From Paenibacillus tritici (lineage in GTDB: Bacteria > Bacillota > Bacilli > Paenibacillales > Paenibacillaceae): a DNA stretch of 64,000 nt. The position numbers and the translations under genes were made by a program. Positions 44,150 to 53,034 of this stretch are shown here, piece by piece. The notes beneath the pieces are model-generated. The model was given only the letters and a program-made list of their open reading frames with translations. It searched no databases and was not told where the DNA came from. The stretch is from contig NZ_JABMKX010000008.1 of assembly GCF_013204885.1 (NCBI RefSeq), positions 62,001 through 126,000 of the forward strand, read 5' to 3'. How positions within the stretch are numbered: the first letter of the stretch is position 1; the number at the start of each line of letters is the position of its first letter.

Positions 44150-44737
44150 TTACTGTGCATCCAGTCCATAATTCTTGCATAAGGCGCTTAGCCCGCCGGC
44201 AAACCCGCTGCCGATCGCCTGGAACTTCCAGTCCGCCCCGTGGCGGTAGAATTCACAGAAGACAACGGCAGTCTCGGTGGAGAAGTCTTCACCAAGATCG
44301 AACCGCAGAATCTCGCGGTCACTCGAAGCATCGACCACACGGACGAAGGCGTTGGAGACTTGTCCGAAGTTCTGCGCCCGCGTCTCATAATCATAGATGG
44401 TAACTGTAATCCCGATACGCTGAATATTCGCCGGCACCAGGCTGAAGTCTACGAGGATCTGCTCATCGTCCCCGTCGCCTTCACCGGTACGGTTGTCGCC
44501 TGTATGGGTTACAGAGCCTGTACCGCCGCTTGGGTTGTTATAGAATACAAAGTCGTTTTCACCTTTGGCTTTGCCGTCCTCATGCAGCAGAAATGCAGAA
44601 GCATCGAGGTCGAAATCCTTGCCGCCGCTGTACTTGTTCGTATCCCAGCCCAGTCCTACAACTACCTTCGTCAGGCCCGGATTAGTTTTGGTAAGATCAA
44701 TCCGCTGACCTTTGGAAAGACTGATCGTCACGTTCAA
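44150..44737 (-). CDS. terD: TerD family protein
   Basis: A 195-residue TerD domain protein: [73 protein letters not shown] and [29 protein letters not shown]. The Asp clusters bind calcium in characterised TerD proteins. It is one of three stand-alone paralogues in a row that probably arose by tandem duplication. Confidence 0.94.
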   Translation of the reverse strand: MNVTISLSKGQRIDLTKTNPGLTKVVVGLGWDTNKYSGGKDFDLDASAFLLHEDGKAKGENDFVFYNNPSGGTGSVTHTGDNRTGEGDGDDEQILVDFSLVPANIQRIGITVTIYDYETRAQNFGQVSNAFVRVVDASSDREILRFDLGEDFSTETAVVFCEFYRHGADWKFQAIGSGFAGGLSALCKNYGLDAQ

Positions 44738-44781
44738 AAACCCTCTTTCCTGAAAAATTTAATTCATAGATCAAACTGGTC

Positions 44782-45357
44782 TTATTGCAGACCGTAATCG
44801 CGGGTCAGTCCGGAGAGACCGTCCTTGTAGCCGCTGCCGATCGCATTGAATTTCCACTCTGCGCCATTACGGTACAATTCGCCGACAACCACGCCGGTTT
44901 CAACGGAGAAGTCTTCACCCAGGTCAAAGCGGATCAGCTCTTCACTGTTCGCATCATTGACGATACGCACATAGGAGCGGGAGACTTGTCCGAAGTTCTG
45001 GCTTCTGGCTTCAGCTTCATAGATCGTAATAGTGAACGCAATTTTGTCAACATCCGCAGGGACATTCAGCAGGTCCACCTGAATCTGCTCATCGTCTCCG
45101 TCGCCTTCACCGGTACGGTTGTCGCCGGTGTGCACAACCGAAGCGTTCTCGTTCTGCTTGTTGTTGAAGAAGATGAAGTTGGTTTCTTTATCGACTTTAC
45201 CGCTCGCATTGGTCAGGAACACGGATACGTCAAGGTCAAAGTCCTTGCCGCCATCGTATTTATTCGTATCCCATCCGAGGCCGACTGTGATTTTGGACAA
45301 GCCCGGGTTGGTTTTGGTCAGATCAATTTTTTGTCCCTTGGATAAGTTAATAGCCAT
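44782..45357 (-). CDS. terD: TerD family protein
   Basis: A 191-residue TerD paralogue with all family blocks: [97 protein letters not shown]. Most similar to the gene at 44150. GAAAAGAGGG precedes the start. Confidence 0.94.
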   Translation of the reverse strand: MAINLSKGQKIDLTKTNPGLSKITVGLGWDTNKYDGGKDFDLDVSVFLTNASGKVDKETNFIFFNNKQNENASVVHTGDNRTGEGDGDDEQIQVDLLNVPADVDKIAFTITIYEAEARSQNFGQVSRSYVRIVNDANSEELIRFDLGEDFSVETGVVVGELYRNGAEWKFNAIGSGYKDGLSGLTRDYGLQ

Positions 45358-45386
45358 GAATAGAGCCCTCTTTTCTCAAATTGGAT

Positions 45387-45983
45387 TTAGAGATACCGTT
45401 CTGCCAGCTGATTGATATGCGCTGCGTGGGCGCCTTCACCGATGGCGGCGAATTTCCACTCCTCGCCATGACGGTACAGCTCACCGCAGATCAGTGCCGT
45501 GAAGCCGGTATAATTGTCTGTCAGATTAAATTTAACCAATTCTGCGTTGCCTGCCGCATTAATAATCCGGATATACGCAGATTTGATCATCCCGAAGTCC
45601 TGCTTGCGGTTCACAGCATCGTAGATGTTGACTACAACCAGAACCTTATGGACATCGGCAGGAATTGACTTCAGATTCACATTAATCTGCTCGTCGTCCC
45701 CGTCTCCCTCACCCGTCAGATTATCTCCCGAGTGAACCACGGAGTTGTTCGTATTCTGTTTGTTGTGAAAGCAGACAAGGTTCAGCTTATTGGTCAGCTT
45801 GCCGTTCTCGTTCAGCAGCAGCGCTGAGGCATCACAGTCCACGTTCGCCTGTTTCTTGACGCCAAAGAATCCTCTTGCCGGTTCGGCAGGGTCCCAGCCC
45901 AGTCCTACGATTACGTTAGACAGACCGGCATTTCCTTTGGTTAAGTCGATCTTTTGTCCTTTTACCAGATTGATTCCAGCCAA
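45387..45983 (-). CDS. terD: TerD family protein
   Basis: A 198-residue TerD paralogue, more diverged than the two downstream copies: [28 protein letters not shown], an inserted basic segment FFGVKKQ before [35 protein letters not shown] and GELYRHGEEWKFAAIGEG. Calcium-binding acidic residues are kept. First TerD of the cluster, after terB. Confidence 0.93.
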   Translation of the reverse strand: MAGINLVKGQKIDLTKGNAGLSNVIVGLGWDPAEPARGFFGVKKQANVDCDASALLLNENGKLTNKLNLVCFHNKQNTNNSVVHSGDNLTGEGDGDDEQINVNLKSIPADVHKVLVVVNIYDAVNRKQDFGMIKSAYIRIINAAGNAELVKFNLTDNYTGFTALICGELYRHGEEWKFAAIGEGAHAAHINQLAERYL

Positions 45984-46077
45984 CTTGAAGTACCTCCGTT
46001 TCCAAATAGAAGTTTGCGTATGGTGCTACATCAGTCATACGGCGATCCTTCGCCTAAGTTTCACCTATTTGGCAGCC

Positions 46078-46107
46078 GAATTCAGCCTGTGGTTACAGGC
46101 TGAATTC
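46078..46107. other. Perfect hairpin centred on the terB stop codon
   Basis: GAATTCAGCCTGT-GGTT-ACAGGCTGAATTC: a 13-bp perfect stem whose loop and first arm base hold the terB TAA (46093-46095 complement). Ribosomes finishing terB would melt it. It may adjust expression of the downstream terD genes or block exonucleases. Confidence 0.7.
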
Positions 46108-46539
46108 GCTAGGGCTAAGTGACAGCACGTTGCAGATATTCCGCACAACCGCTTTCTCATGCTCATCGAAGTCACCGTCAGCCGCACCAATCGCGGAGCA
46201 TACGCCTACAATAACGCGGCCAATTTCCGGTTTGCTGCTGAATTTTGCAATCGCTTTGAGCGCTTCCTGCTTGCCGATTTCGGGCGAGAATTCGAAGTTG
46301 CTCACATAGAAATTGAACTGGGCGATGACATCTCTCATATCAAATACCTTCAGTTCATTGCTGAGATTCATGTATCCCGCCATCTTGTTCTTCTCGGACT
46401 CCTCAATCTTACCGTCAGCCGCCGCAACCAGTGCGCAGCCTGCCACTACAGCATTCATGAAGTCTTTATTTTTAAATTTCTTAACCTGTTCTGTCAGTCC
46501 GGCTTTTGTCGTATTCAGCCAATTTTTGAATGTGCTCAT
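46093..46539 (-). CDS. terB: TerB-like tellurite resistance protein
   Basis: A 148-residue helical cytoplasmic protein. The duplicated acidic metal-binding motifs of TerB are present: AAADGKIEESEKNKM and GAADGDFDEHEKAVVRNI. It ends with LSLSPSEFSL. First gene of the 13-gene minus-strand Ter operon, behind AGAAGGAGAA. TerB is thought to link the TerC membrane complex to the TerD proteins. Confidence 0.94.
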   Translation of the reverse strand: MSTFKNWLNTTKAGLTEQVKKFKNKDFMNAVVAGCALVAAADGKIEESEKNKMAGYMNLSNELKVFDMRDVIAQFNFYVSNFEFSPEIGKQEALKAIAKFSSKPEIGRVIVGVCSAIGAADGDFDEHEKAVVRNICNVLSLSPSEFSL

Positions 46540-46624
46540 CGTATTCTCCTTCTATCATTCTGAATTATGACCAGCAGTAATAGTATGCCATTCTACTAAG
46601 CACCCTAACCTTGTCTGCCGGAAA

Positions 46625-46667
46625 TATAAGGATAAATCATTATGCAGAACCTTCCCTAATCCTTATA
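46625..46667. promoter_or_regulatory. Dyad upstream of terB
   Basis: TATAAGGAT (46625-46633) and ATCCTTATA (46659-46667), a perfect 9-bp inverted repeat with 25 bases between, 86 bases upstream of terB. Candidate operator or RNA hairpin. I could not assign a promoter class with confidence. Confidence 0.4.
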
Positions 46668-46730
46668 CTTTAAAAAAAGATATCCCAGAGCCTCCTCCCC
46701 GCCATCTCTGGCAGCTATTCATTCATGGTC

Positions 46731-46918
46731 CTAATGTCTAATTCTTACTCTTCTAATATAACCGATTAAATAACAATATTCTACTTTGGCCGAATCTCGC
46801 AGCACCTTGGACAGGAGCTCCCGCATACGTTCATGTGACGGACTTCCGAACAATTGCCCAGGCGGCCCCACTTCACGGGCGAGGCCCGTCTCATGTGCAC
46901 CACTGAGATCATAGGCTC
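46731..46918 (-). pseudogene. Remnant of an amino-acid ABC transporter ATPase (GlnQ type)
   Basis: Read on the minus strand, a start-like MEPMISVVHMRR (about 46918 down) stands ten bases after the permease remnant, as an ATPase gene would. Within about 40 bases the frame shifts and the sequence continues as the extreme C-terminus of such an ATPase: REVGPPGQLFGSPSHERMRE followed by LLSKVL. The whole middle, including Walker A, signature and Walker B, is missing, so an internal deletion has fused the two ends out of frame. Confidence 0.75.
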
Positions 46919-46927
46919 CATATTGGG

Positions 46928-47188
46928 CTACACCTTCCGTTCGATATAATTAAGCAGCTTGCTGAGGGAGTAGGTCAGGATGAAATAGATCAGCGCAGCG
47001 GTCAGATATGGCTCCCAAATCCGCAGATACTGGCCTTTCATGGTGTTGCTCCAGTACATAATCTCCGGTGCGGCAATCAGCGCCAGCAGCGAGGAATCCT
47101 TCACAAGAACGATGAATTCATTCCCGAACGCCGGAACCATCCGCTTGATGGCCTGGGGCAGGATAATGAAGCGCATCGCCTGTAGCCG
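46928..47188 (-). pseudogene. C-terminal remnant of an amino-acid ABC permease (GlnP/HisM type)
   Basis: The reading frame gives only the last ~85 residues of a polar amino-acid permease: LQAMRFIILPQAIKRMVP with the EAA-loop pattern (GNEFIVLVKDSSL), then the final helix YLTAALIYFILTYSLSKLL. The first two thirds are absent: similarity begins abruptly at about 47188, against the terminator of aguB. No promoter or ribosome binding site precedes it. Together with the ATPase remnant it is a decayed transporter operon. Confidence 0.8.
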
Positions 47189-47202
47189 GGGCCTATTATT
47201 TT

Positions 47203-47256
47203 TCCAAAAAAATAGCCGGAATGCCCCGGGAAATCTCTCCCGGCAGCATTCCGGCT
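47203..47256 (-). terminator. Terminator after the agu genes
   Basis: On the minus strand AGCCGGAATG...CCGGGAGAGATTTCCCGG...CATTCCGGCT, a long stem followed by ATTTTTTT. It lies 26 bases after the aguB stop. Confidence 0.9.
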
Positions 47257-47281
47257 GCTAGTGATTGCAATTGGTCAATTG

Positions 47282-48157
47282 TTAGAAGGTCAGATCACCG
47301 TCATAGGAAGCAATCATCCGGTACAGCTCTGGACGGCGGTCACGGAAAATCCCCCATTCAATCCGCCCTACCTCAAGGGCATCGAGGTCAAATTCGCTAA
47401 CCAGCACCGTCTGCTCCTCACGCCCGGCTTCCACAATCTTGTTGCCCTGCGGTCCGGCAATGAACGAAGAACCGTAGAAGTTAATGCTGGAATCCTCGTC
47501 AATCTCCTTGCCGATCCGGTTGGAGGCTACGACAGGGATCAGGTTAGCGGCCGCATGTCCGAGCATACAGGTCTGCCAGTGATCCTTGGAATCAATCGAG
47601 CCATCCTGCGGTTCCGAGCCAATGGCTGTCGGATAGAACAGAATTTCTGCACCCATCAGGCTCATCACCCGGGCAGCTTCCGGATACCATTGGTCCCAGC
47701 ATACGCCGACTCCGATTTTGGCATAACGGGTATTCCACACCTTGAAGCCGGTATCGCCCGGGTTGAAGTAGAACTTCTCCTCGTAGCCGGGACCGTCAGG
47801 AATATGACTCTTGCGGTACTTGCCCATCACGGTTCCGTCGGCATCAATTACAGCCAGCGAGTTGTAGCGCGCATAATTCTTTTTCTCATAAAAGCTGATC
47901 GGCAGCACTACCGCAAGCTCCTTGGCTATCGCCTTGAAGTGGTTCACCGCCTTGTTCTGCTCCAGCTCGGTGGCATAGGCGTAATAATCAGACTTCTCCT
48001 TCTGGCAGAAGTAAGGTGTCTCGAACAGCTCCTGCAACAGAATAATCTGCGCGCCTTGGGCTGCCGCTTCTCTCACCAGTGTCTCGGCCTTGCGGATATT
48101 CTCATCAATGTCGCCGGAACAGCTCATTTGCGTTGCGGCTACTTTTACTTGTCTCAT
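47282..48157 (-). CDS. aguB: N-carbamoylputrescine amidase
   Basis: Nitrilase-superfamily hydrolase, 291 residues, converting N-carbamoylputrescine to putrescine, CO2 and ammonia. The Glu-Lys-Cys triad is visible as ILLQELFETPYF, YRKSHIPDGPGYEEKFYF and GVCWDQWYPEAARVM. It is co-located with agmatine deiminase, which supplies its substrate; the pair forms the agmatine route to putrescine. The start ATG 48157 follows AAGGAGGAACAACC. Last functional gene of the pair before a strong terminator. Confidence 0.95.
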   Translation of the reverse strand: MRQVKVAATQMSCSGDIDENIRKAETLVREAAAQGAQIILLQELFETPYFCQKEKSDYYAYATELEQNKAVNHFKAIAKELAVVLPISFYEKKNYARYNSLAVIDADGTVMGKYRKSHIPDGPGYEEKFYFNPGDTGFKVWNTRYAKIGVGVCWDQWYPEAARVMSLMGAEILFYPTAIGSEPQDGSIDSKDHWQTCMLGHAAANLIPVVASNRIGKEIDEDSSINFYGSSFIAGPQGNKIVEAGREEQTVLVSEFDLDALEVGRIEWGIFRDRRPELYRMIASYDGDLTF

Positions 48158-48215
48158 GGTTGTTCCTCCTTATTACGAACTTAAGATTCGATCTTGGGCG
48201 TGTGTAACTGCGGTT

Positions 48216-49247
48216 CTAATTCACCGCTGGCATCTGCTGGGTGGTGCAGTGGACGTTCCCGCCTTCACCGATCACGGCCATTCCGTCTACCGTGCGGATT
48301 CTGCGATCCGGGAACAGCCCGGCCAGAGTCTCTTCGGCAAGCTTGTCCGTCTCAGCCGCCGTACCGCCGAAGACGGGCAGGATAATACCGCCGTTCACGA
48401 AATAGAAATTCAGATAACTCAGGGTCAGGCGGTTGTCCTCATAATCTACACGGGGCGGCTGCTGAATACGGATAATCTCCAGCTTCCGGCCCTTGGCATC
48501 GACAGCCTGCTCCAGAATGCGCAGGTTCTCTTCCGAAATCGCATAGTTCTCATCCTGCGGGTCCTCGCAGACCTGGATAATCACCTTCCCCGGAGCAGCA
48601 AAGCAGGCAATGTTATCGACATGCCCGTCCGTCTCGTCACCGCTGAGGCCGCGCTTCAGCCAGATGATCGACTCAGTCCCGGTATATTGCTTGACATAAC
48701 CGGCAATCTCTTCACGGTTCAGCCCAGGATTGCGGTTCGTGTTCAGCAGACATTCTTCAGTGGTCAGCAGCGTGCCTTCACCGTCGGTATGAATGGAGCC
48801 GCCCTCCATCACCAGCGGAGCATCGAAGACGCTGACATCCATATGCTTCAGGATCTGCGGAGCTACCTCATCATCGAGATCCCAAGGCGAGTATTTGCCG
48901 CCCCAGGCATTGAATTTCCAGTTCACCCCGGCTAGCTTGCCTTCGGGACCGGCAACAAAGGTGGGGCCATTATCACGCAGCCAGGCATCGTTATGCCGGA
49001 TCGGGAGCAGCGTCACATTGCTTCCAAGCGCCAGCTTCTCAACCGCTTCCTTATCATCAGGATTGACGATAACAGTCACCGGCTCGAATTCCGCAATCGC
49101 CCGGATAATCCCGGCATAACCTGCACTTACTGCGGCATGATTGTCCGGATGTACCATGGAGTCCTGCACCGGCCAGGAAATGAAGGTCCGTTCATGCTTC
49201 GCCCACTCTGCCGGCATTGTATAGTTTAAATCTCGTGGATACATCAT
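48216..49247 (-). CDS. aguA: Agmatine deiminase
   Basis: Guanidino-modifying enzyme, 343 residues, hydrolysing agmatine to N-carbamoylputrescine and ammonia. Signatures: TMPAEWAKHERTFISWP, NDAWLRDNGPTFV, WKFNAWGGKY, ETDGHVDNIACF, and the catalytic cysteine in EGGNVHCTTQQMP near the C-terminus. aguB lies 58 bases downstream. No arginine decarboxylase is in the window. Confidence 0.96.
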   Translation of the reverse strand: MMYPRDLNYTMPAEWAKHERTFISWPVQDSMVHPDNHAAVSAGYAGIIRAIAEFEPVTVIVNPDDKEAVEKLALGSNVTLLPIRHNDAWLRDNGPTFVAGPEGKLAGVNWKFNAWGGKYSPWDLDDEVAPQILKHMDVSVFDAPLVMEGGSIHTDGEGTLLTTEECLLNTNRNPGLNREEIAGYVKQYTGTESIIWLKRGLSGDETDGHVDNIACFAAPGKVIIQVCEDPQDENYAISEENLRILEQAVDAKGRKLEIIRIQQPPRVDYEDNRLTLSYLNFYFVNGGIILPVFGGTAAETDKLAEETLAGLFPDRRIRTVDGMAVIGEGGNVHCTTQQMPAVN

Positions 49248-49350
49248 TTGGTTGGTTACCTCTGCTGTTTATATTTGAAGCCGGGCAGACACCTCAAGCT
49301 CCTCACCCATCATACAATAATATGCCGGGGTGCTCAATTGCAGAGAGCAA

Positions 49351-49380
49351 TAATCCCTCTGGAAATATCCAGAGGGATTA
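49351..49380. terminator. Perfect hairpin sharing the 2.9-kb repeat motif
   Basis: TAATCCCTCTGGA-AATA-TCCAGAGGGATTA, a perfect 13-bp stem between yfcE and aguA, both minus strand. There is no good T run, so termination is uncertain. Its arms repeat TAATCCCTCT/AGAGGGATTA, the halves of the palindrome in type A units at 2874-3128, but in the opposite order. Confidence 0.6.
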
Positions 49381-49410
49381 CAATCAGAGGAACTGAGTTG
49401 GGCGGCAATT

Positions 49411-49953
49411 CTACAGGCGGATCTGCTTGATGATGTTGCCGCCGAAATCCTTGATGCGGAACTCACCGTTCTCCAGAATGCCGTAGGAGTTCGGGTGGTT
49501 GTCTTTGGGCAGGGCGATTGATCCGGGGTTAAGCACATAAATGCCCTCCTTCAGATCCGCCACCGGTACATGCGTATGCCCCTGGATGAACACATCCTGC
49601 GGGGATAACGCCGGCAAGTGGTCGATGCTGAACCCATGCCCGTGCGTAGCATAGATCTTGCGGCCCTCATGCAGAATCAGCACGTAGTCGCCCATCATCG
49701 GGAACTGCAACAGCATCTGATCTACCTCGGCATCACAATTCCCTCTCACAGCAACCAGGGATTTGCCATAAGCATTCAGCATGTCGGCGACTCCTTGAGG
49801 ATTATACCCCTCCGGCAGCGGGTTTCTCGGCCCGTGATACAGGAAGTCCCCCAGAATCACCAGCGTGTGCGGCTGTTCCTCCTCCGCCTTCGCCAGAGCC
49901 TGTTCCAGCCAGTATAAGGACCCGTGAATATCGGAAATAAACATCAGTTTCAT
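49411..49953 (-). CDS. yfcE: YfcE-type metallophosphoesterase
   Basis: Calcineurin-like phosphodiesterase, 180 residues. Metal-binding motifs in order: DIHGS, GDFLYHG, GNCDAE, HGHG and QGHTH. The family acts on small phosphodiesters; the true substrate is unknown. The start is ATG 49953, nine bases after AGAGG; ATG 49959 and 49977 are also in frame but too close to or upstream of the site. The C-terminal extension runs to IKQIRL. Confidence 0.92.
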   Translation of the reverse strand: MKLMFISDIHGSLYWLEQALAKAEEEQPHTLVILGDFLYHGPRNPLPEGYNPQGVADMLNAYGKSLVAVRGNCDAEVDQMLLQFPMMGDYVLILHEGRKIYATHGHGFSIDHLPALSPQDVFIQGHTHVPVADLKEGIYVLNPGSIALPKDNHPNSYGILENGEFRIKDFGGNIIKQIRL

Positions 49954-49983
49954 CTTCATACTTCCTCTCTGCTTCATGCCCGA

Positions 49984-50192
49984 AATACAACATTCCGTTC
50001 ATAATTCTGCCCCTAATCCAAAATTGTTGCATAAAAGACAGCTTCTCATCCCCTCCAAGCGGATTCACGGGACAAATTCCTGCATTCTGTGCAACTTTCC
50101 CCTAGACTCCCGGGCGTCGTTGAACCAAAGCTGCATTATATGCAGCAATCGAATGCTGCCGACCTGCATCCATTGTAAATGCCTCAGCAGGC
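49984..50192. repeat. Dispersed intergenic repeat, copy 2
   Basis: Related over its length to 13063-13277 (same orientation, same order of blocks). Contains several TGCA-centred short dyads, for example CTGCATTATATGCAG. It lies between yfcE and gltD. Short frames through it share amino-acid blocks with copy 1 (PNPKLL.K.QL, NSCI.C), but both have frame breaks and no ribosome binding site. Confidence 0.7.
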
Positions 50193-50253
50193 TTAACGCA
50201 AAGCAAGACGCCCTGGCGGGCGTCCGGCTGTTATCCTCACTTACGCAGCAGGC

Positions 50254-51738
50254 TCAGGGCAGATTGGACGAGCCCATCAGGAAGCGGTCCACTTCACGGG
50301 CCGCCTGGCGGCCTTCGTCAATCGCCCAGACCACAAGGCTCTGGCCGCGCCGCATGTCACCGGCGGTGAAGACACCTTCCACATTCGTTGCCTGCGCACC
50401 GAATTCAGCCTTGACGTTGGAGCGCTCATCGCGCTCTACGCCGAGCTGTCCCGGCACCGTATCTTCCGGTCCGGTGAAGCCCAGGGCCAGCAGCACCAGC
50501 TGGGCCCGGATAACCTCTTCACTGCCCGGCACCTCTACTGGTACCATCCGCCCGTCTTCCGTGCGCTTCCATTCAATGCGAACGGTATGCAGCTCCTGCA
50601 CCTGTCCGCCGGCGTCGCCGACGAAGCGCTTGGTATTGACCAGATAGCGGCGCGGATCTTCTTCATACAGAGAAGCCGCCTCCTGCTGTCCGTAGTCCAC
50701 CTTCAGCACCTTCGGCCACTCCGGCCAAGGGTTGCCCGGCTGACGGGTGAGCGGAGAGCGCGGCATAATCTCAAGCTGAATGACGCTGCGGCAGCCATGG
50801 CGGATAGAAGTGGCTACACAGTCCGTCCCCGTGTCTCCGCCGCCGATCACGACAACATCCTTGCCTGCCGCCGACAGATATTCCCCGTCAGAGAGCCCGG
50901 AATCCAGCAGACTCTTCGTGTTCAGCGTCAGGAACTCCATCGCCTGATGGATGCCGCGCAGCTCCCGGCCTTCTAGCGGAAGCTCCCGCGCCTTGGTAGA
51001 TCCGCCACAGAGCACCACCGCATCATGCTCCTCCTGAAGCCGGGCTGCAGAAATATCTCTTCCGATCTCGGTCCGGGTGACGAAGGTAATTCCTTCTGCC
51101 GCCAGCAGATCCACCCGGCGCTGCACCTTCTTCTTATCCAGCTTCATATTCGGGATACCGTAGGTCAGCAGACCGCCAATCCGGTCAGCCCGCTCATACA
51201 CTGTTACACTGTGTCCTGCCTTGTTCAACTGGGCAGCGCAGGCAAGCCCGGCAGGGCCGGAGCCTACGACGGCCACCTTTTTGCCCGTACGGGTAAGCGG
51301 CGGCTCCGGTACGATCCAGCCTTCAGCAAAACCTCTATCTACAATCGCCTTCTCAATAGACTTAATCGTTACCGGATCACCAGTCTTCCCCACGGTACAA
51401 GCACCTTCACAGGGCGCAGGGCAGACGCGTCCCGTGAATTCGGGGAAGTTATTCGTCTTATGCAGGCGCTTCAGCGCTACCTGCCAGTTGCCGCGGTATA
51501 CCATGTCATTCCATTCCGGAATGAGGTTATGCAGCGGACAGCCGCTGGCCATCCCGGACAGCAGACGGCCCACATGGCAGAACGGTGTTCCGCAATCCAT
51601 GCAGCGGGCCCCCTGCTCCCGCAGCTGTTCTTCCTCCATGGGAACCGAGAATTCATTCCAGTTCTTAATCCGCTCCATAGGCTCACATTCAGCAGGCGTC
51701 CGCCGCTGATATTCGATAAATCCGGTTGTTTTACCCAT
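50254..51738 (-). CDS. gltD: Glutamate synthase small subunit
   Basis: NADPH-oxidising beta subunit of glutamate synthase, 494 residues. N-terminal cysteine cluster for 4Fe-4S ([25 protein letters not shown]), FAD-binding [18 protein letters not shown]-binding [17 protein letters not shown], and the C-terminal [18 protein letters not shown]. The start is ATG 51738, nine bases after GGAGG; an ATG three codons earlier lies inside that site. The large subunit gltB is not adjacent: the upstream genes are a PadR-type unit. It therefore either works with a distant gltB or as a stand-alone GltD-like oxidoreductase. Confidence 0.95.
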   Translation of the reverse strand: MGKTTGFIEYQRRTPAECEPMERIKNWNEFSVPMEEEQLREQGARCMDCGTPFCHVGRLLSGMASGCPLHNLIPEWNDMVYRGNWQVALKRLHKTNNFPEFTGRVCPAPCEGACTVGKTGDPVTIKSIEKAIVDRGFAEGWIVPEPPLTRTGKKVAVVGSGPAGLACAAQLNKAGHSVTVYERADRIGGLLTYGIPNMKLDKKKVQRRVDLLAAEGITFVTRTEIGRDISAARLQEEHDAVVLCGGSTKARELPLEGRELRGIHQAMEFLTLNTKSLLDSGLSDGEYLSAAGKDVVVIGGGDTGTDCVATSIRHGCRSVIQLEIMPRSPLTRQPGNPWPEWPKVLKVDYGQQEAASLYEEDPRRYLVNTKRFVGDAGGQVQELHTVRIEWKRTEDGRMVPVEVPGSEEVIRAQLVLLALGFTGPEDTVPGQLGVERDERSNVKAEFGAQATNVEGVFTAGDMRRGQSLVVWAIDEGRQAAREVDRFLMGSSNLP

Positions 51739-52035
51739 CCCTGTCATCCTCCGAGTCTCTCTGATTGGCCGCCGATCCTGTGTCTAGCGGCATTCATGCC
51801 CACATCCGGCTTCAAAAAGAGGCATACTCTTCAGTCACCGGCCGTTATTCTGTCACTGTAAAGCAGCGAAGCAAGAGGCTGCAACGGGGGTTGATATTAC
51901 CCCGGTACAGACTCTTGCACGGCTCAAATAAGGGGAATAAATGCCTTCATATTACCACCTATCCGCTAAGCGCGAACATGAGCAATGTCACCTTTTACAG
52001 CACCCTTTTACAGCAGGCGGTTCAGAGACCGGAAT
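51739..52035. other. Leader region of gltD
   Basis: About 300 bases without a gene. I looked for a T-box or other riboswitch and found no specifier loop or T-box core. The gltD promoter is presumably here but not assignable. Confidence 0.35.
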
Positions 52036-53034
52036 TCAGGCGGCATCCTTCTTCTTGAGCAGATTGTAGGCGGAGCTGAACACCCCGAACAGGATTCCCG
52101 TCACAGGGAACACAATCCAGTTAATATGCCACATATTGAACACAAGCCCGCTGACCAGAAAACCGCAGGTGACCAGCGGCCAGACAATCGAGGCAACCGC
52201 GCCGATTACCCGGTCCTCCTCCCCCTCCTTCTTGGCTGTACTGAAATCTCCGGTCTTCAGCAGCATCTGGTAGGCCCCCCGGATATTCCCGTAATAGACA
52301 AAGAGGAAGACAGATACAGCCACCACAGCAAGCAGGACTACAACCCCATATGAGGAAGCGTCATCCCCGAAGGCAGAAGCCACAAAAACAGCAATTGGCG
52401 ACAGGACGATCAGGCAAACTCCCATAATGAGGGATAGTGTGTACGTTGCAGCAAATCCAGACTGCCTATGCTGAATCTCTGCTTCCAGATGGTGGGGCAG
52501 GTTAAAGCCGGACTCCATATATTTGAACCTCTCCAGCTTCAATCCGCTGTAGATGAACATCGCAATGGCAGGAACCAGCAGAATCAAGAAGAAGATGATT
52601 CCCATCACGCTCATGGCATCCTCTGAGAGCACAGAGCGCATAAACCCGTTCTCGGCCAAACTTGTAATCAGAATGAGCAGGCCGGCGCCAACCATGATCA
52701 GTCCCACGCCCAGCCCGATGAGCAGGCCGGATCTTTTTTTGGCAGCAATGAATTCGTCTGTCTCAAGCTCCGTAAGCTCGGGAAGCATCGCAACCTTCTC
52801 TTCCTGATGGATCTCCCCGATCCCCAGCTCACTGACCAGCTCATCAATGTTGCCGAATTCGGAAATAACGATGCCTACCGCCTCATTCTCCGACTTCCCG
52901 TCATGCTTCAGTTCATAATATTTCTCCTCCATGTTGCCGAGCAGCTCCTGCTTCAGCTTGTGCATCTGTTCCGTTCTGGGCAGGGAAGCGAACATATTGT
53001 TCAAATATCCTATGATTGTATCCAAGTTTCTCAC
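52036..53034 (-). CDS. Multi-pass membrane protein with permease prefix domain
   Basis: A 332-residue protein. The N-terminal ~80 residues are a soluble helical prefix domain (LDTIIGYLNNMFASLPRTEQMHKLKQELLGNMEEKYYEL), as in DUF1700/permease-prefix proteins. About six membrane helices follow (near 105-130, 145-165, 200-220, 232-250, 285-300, 305-322). Such proteins are usually encoded after a PadR regulator; here the ATGA overlap of four bases makes them a coupled pair. Function unknown, perhaps envelope stress sensing. Confidence 0.82.
   Translation of the reverse strand: MRNLDTIIGYLNNMFASLPRTEQMHKLKQELLGNMEEKYYELKHDGKSENEAVGIVISEFGNIDELVSELGIGEIHQEEKVAMLPELTELETDEFIAAKKRSGLLIGLGVGLIMVGAGLLILITSLAENGFMRSVLSEDAMSVMGIIFFLILLVPAIAMFIYSGLKLERFKYMESGFNLPHHLEAEIQHRQSGFAATYTLSLIMGVCLIVLSPIAVFVASAFGDDASSYGVVVLLAVVAVSVFLFVYYGNIRGAYQMLLKTGDFSTAKKEGEEDRVIGAVASIVWPLVTCGFLVSGLVFNMWHINWIVFPVTGILFGVFSSAYNLLKKKDAA

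Noticed and set aside
51739..52035. T-box or other amino-acid riboswitch upstream of gltD
   Set aside because: No T-box core, specifier loop or terminator was found.
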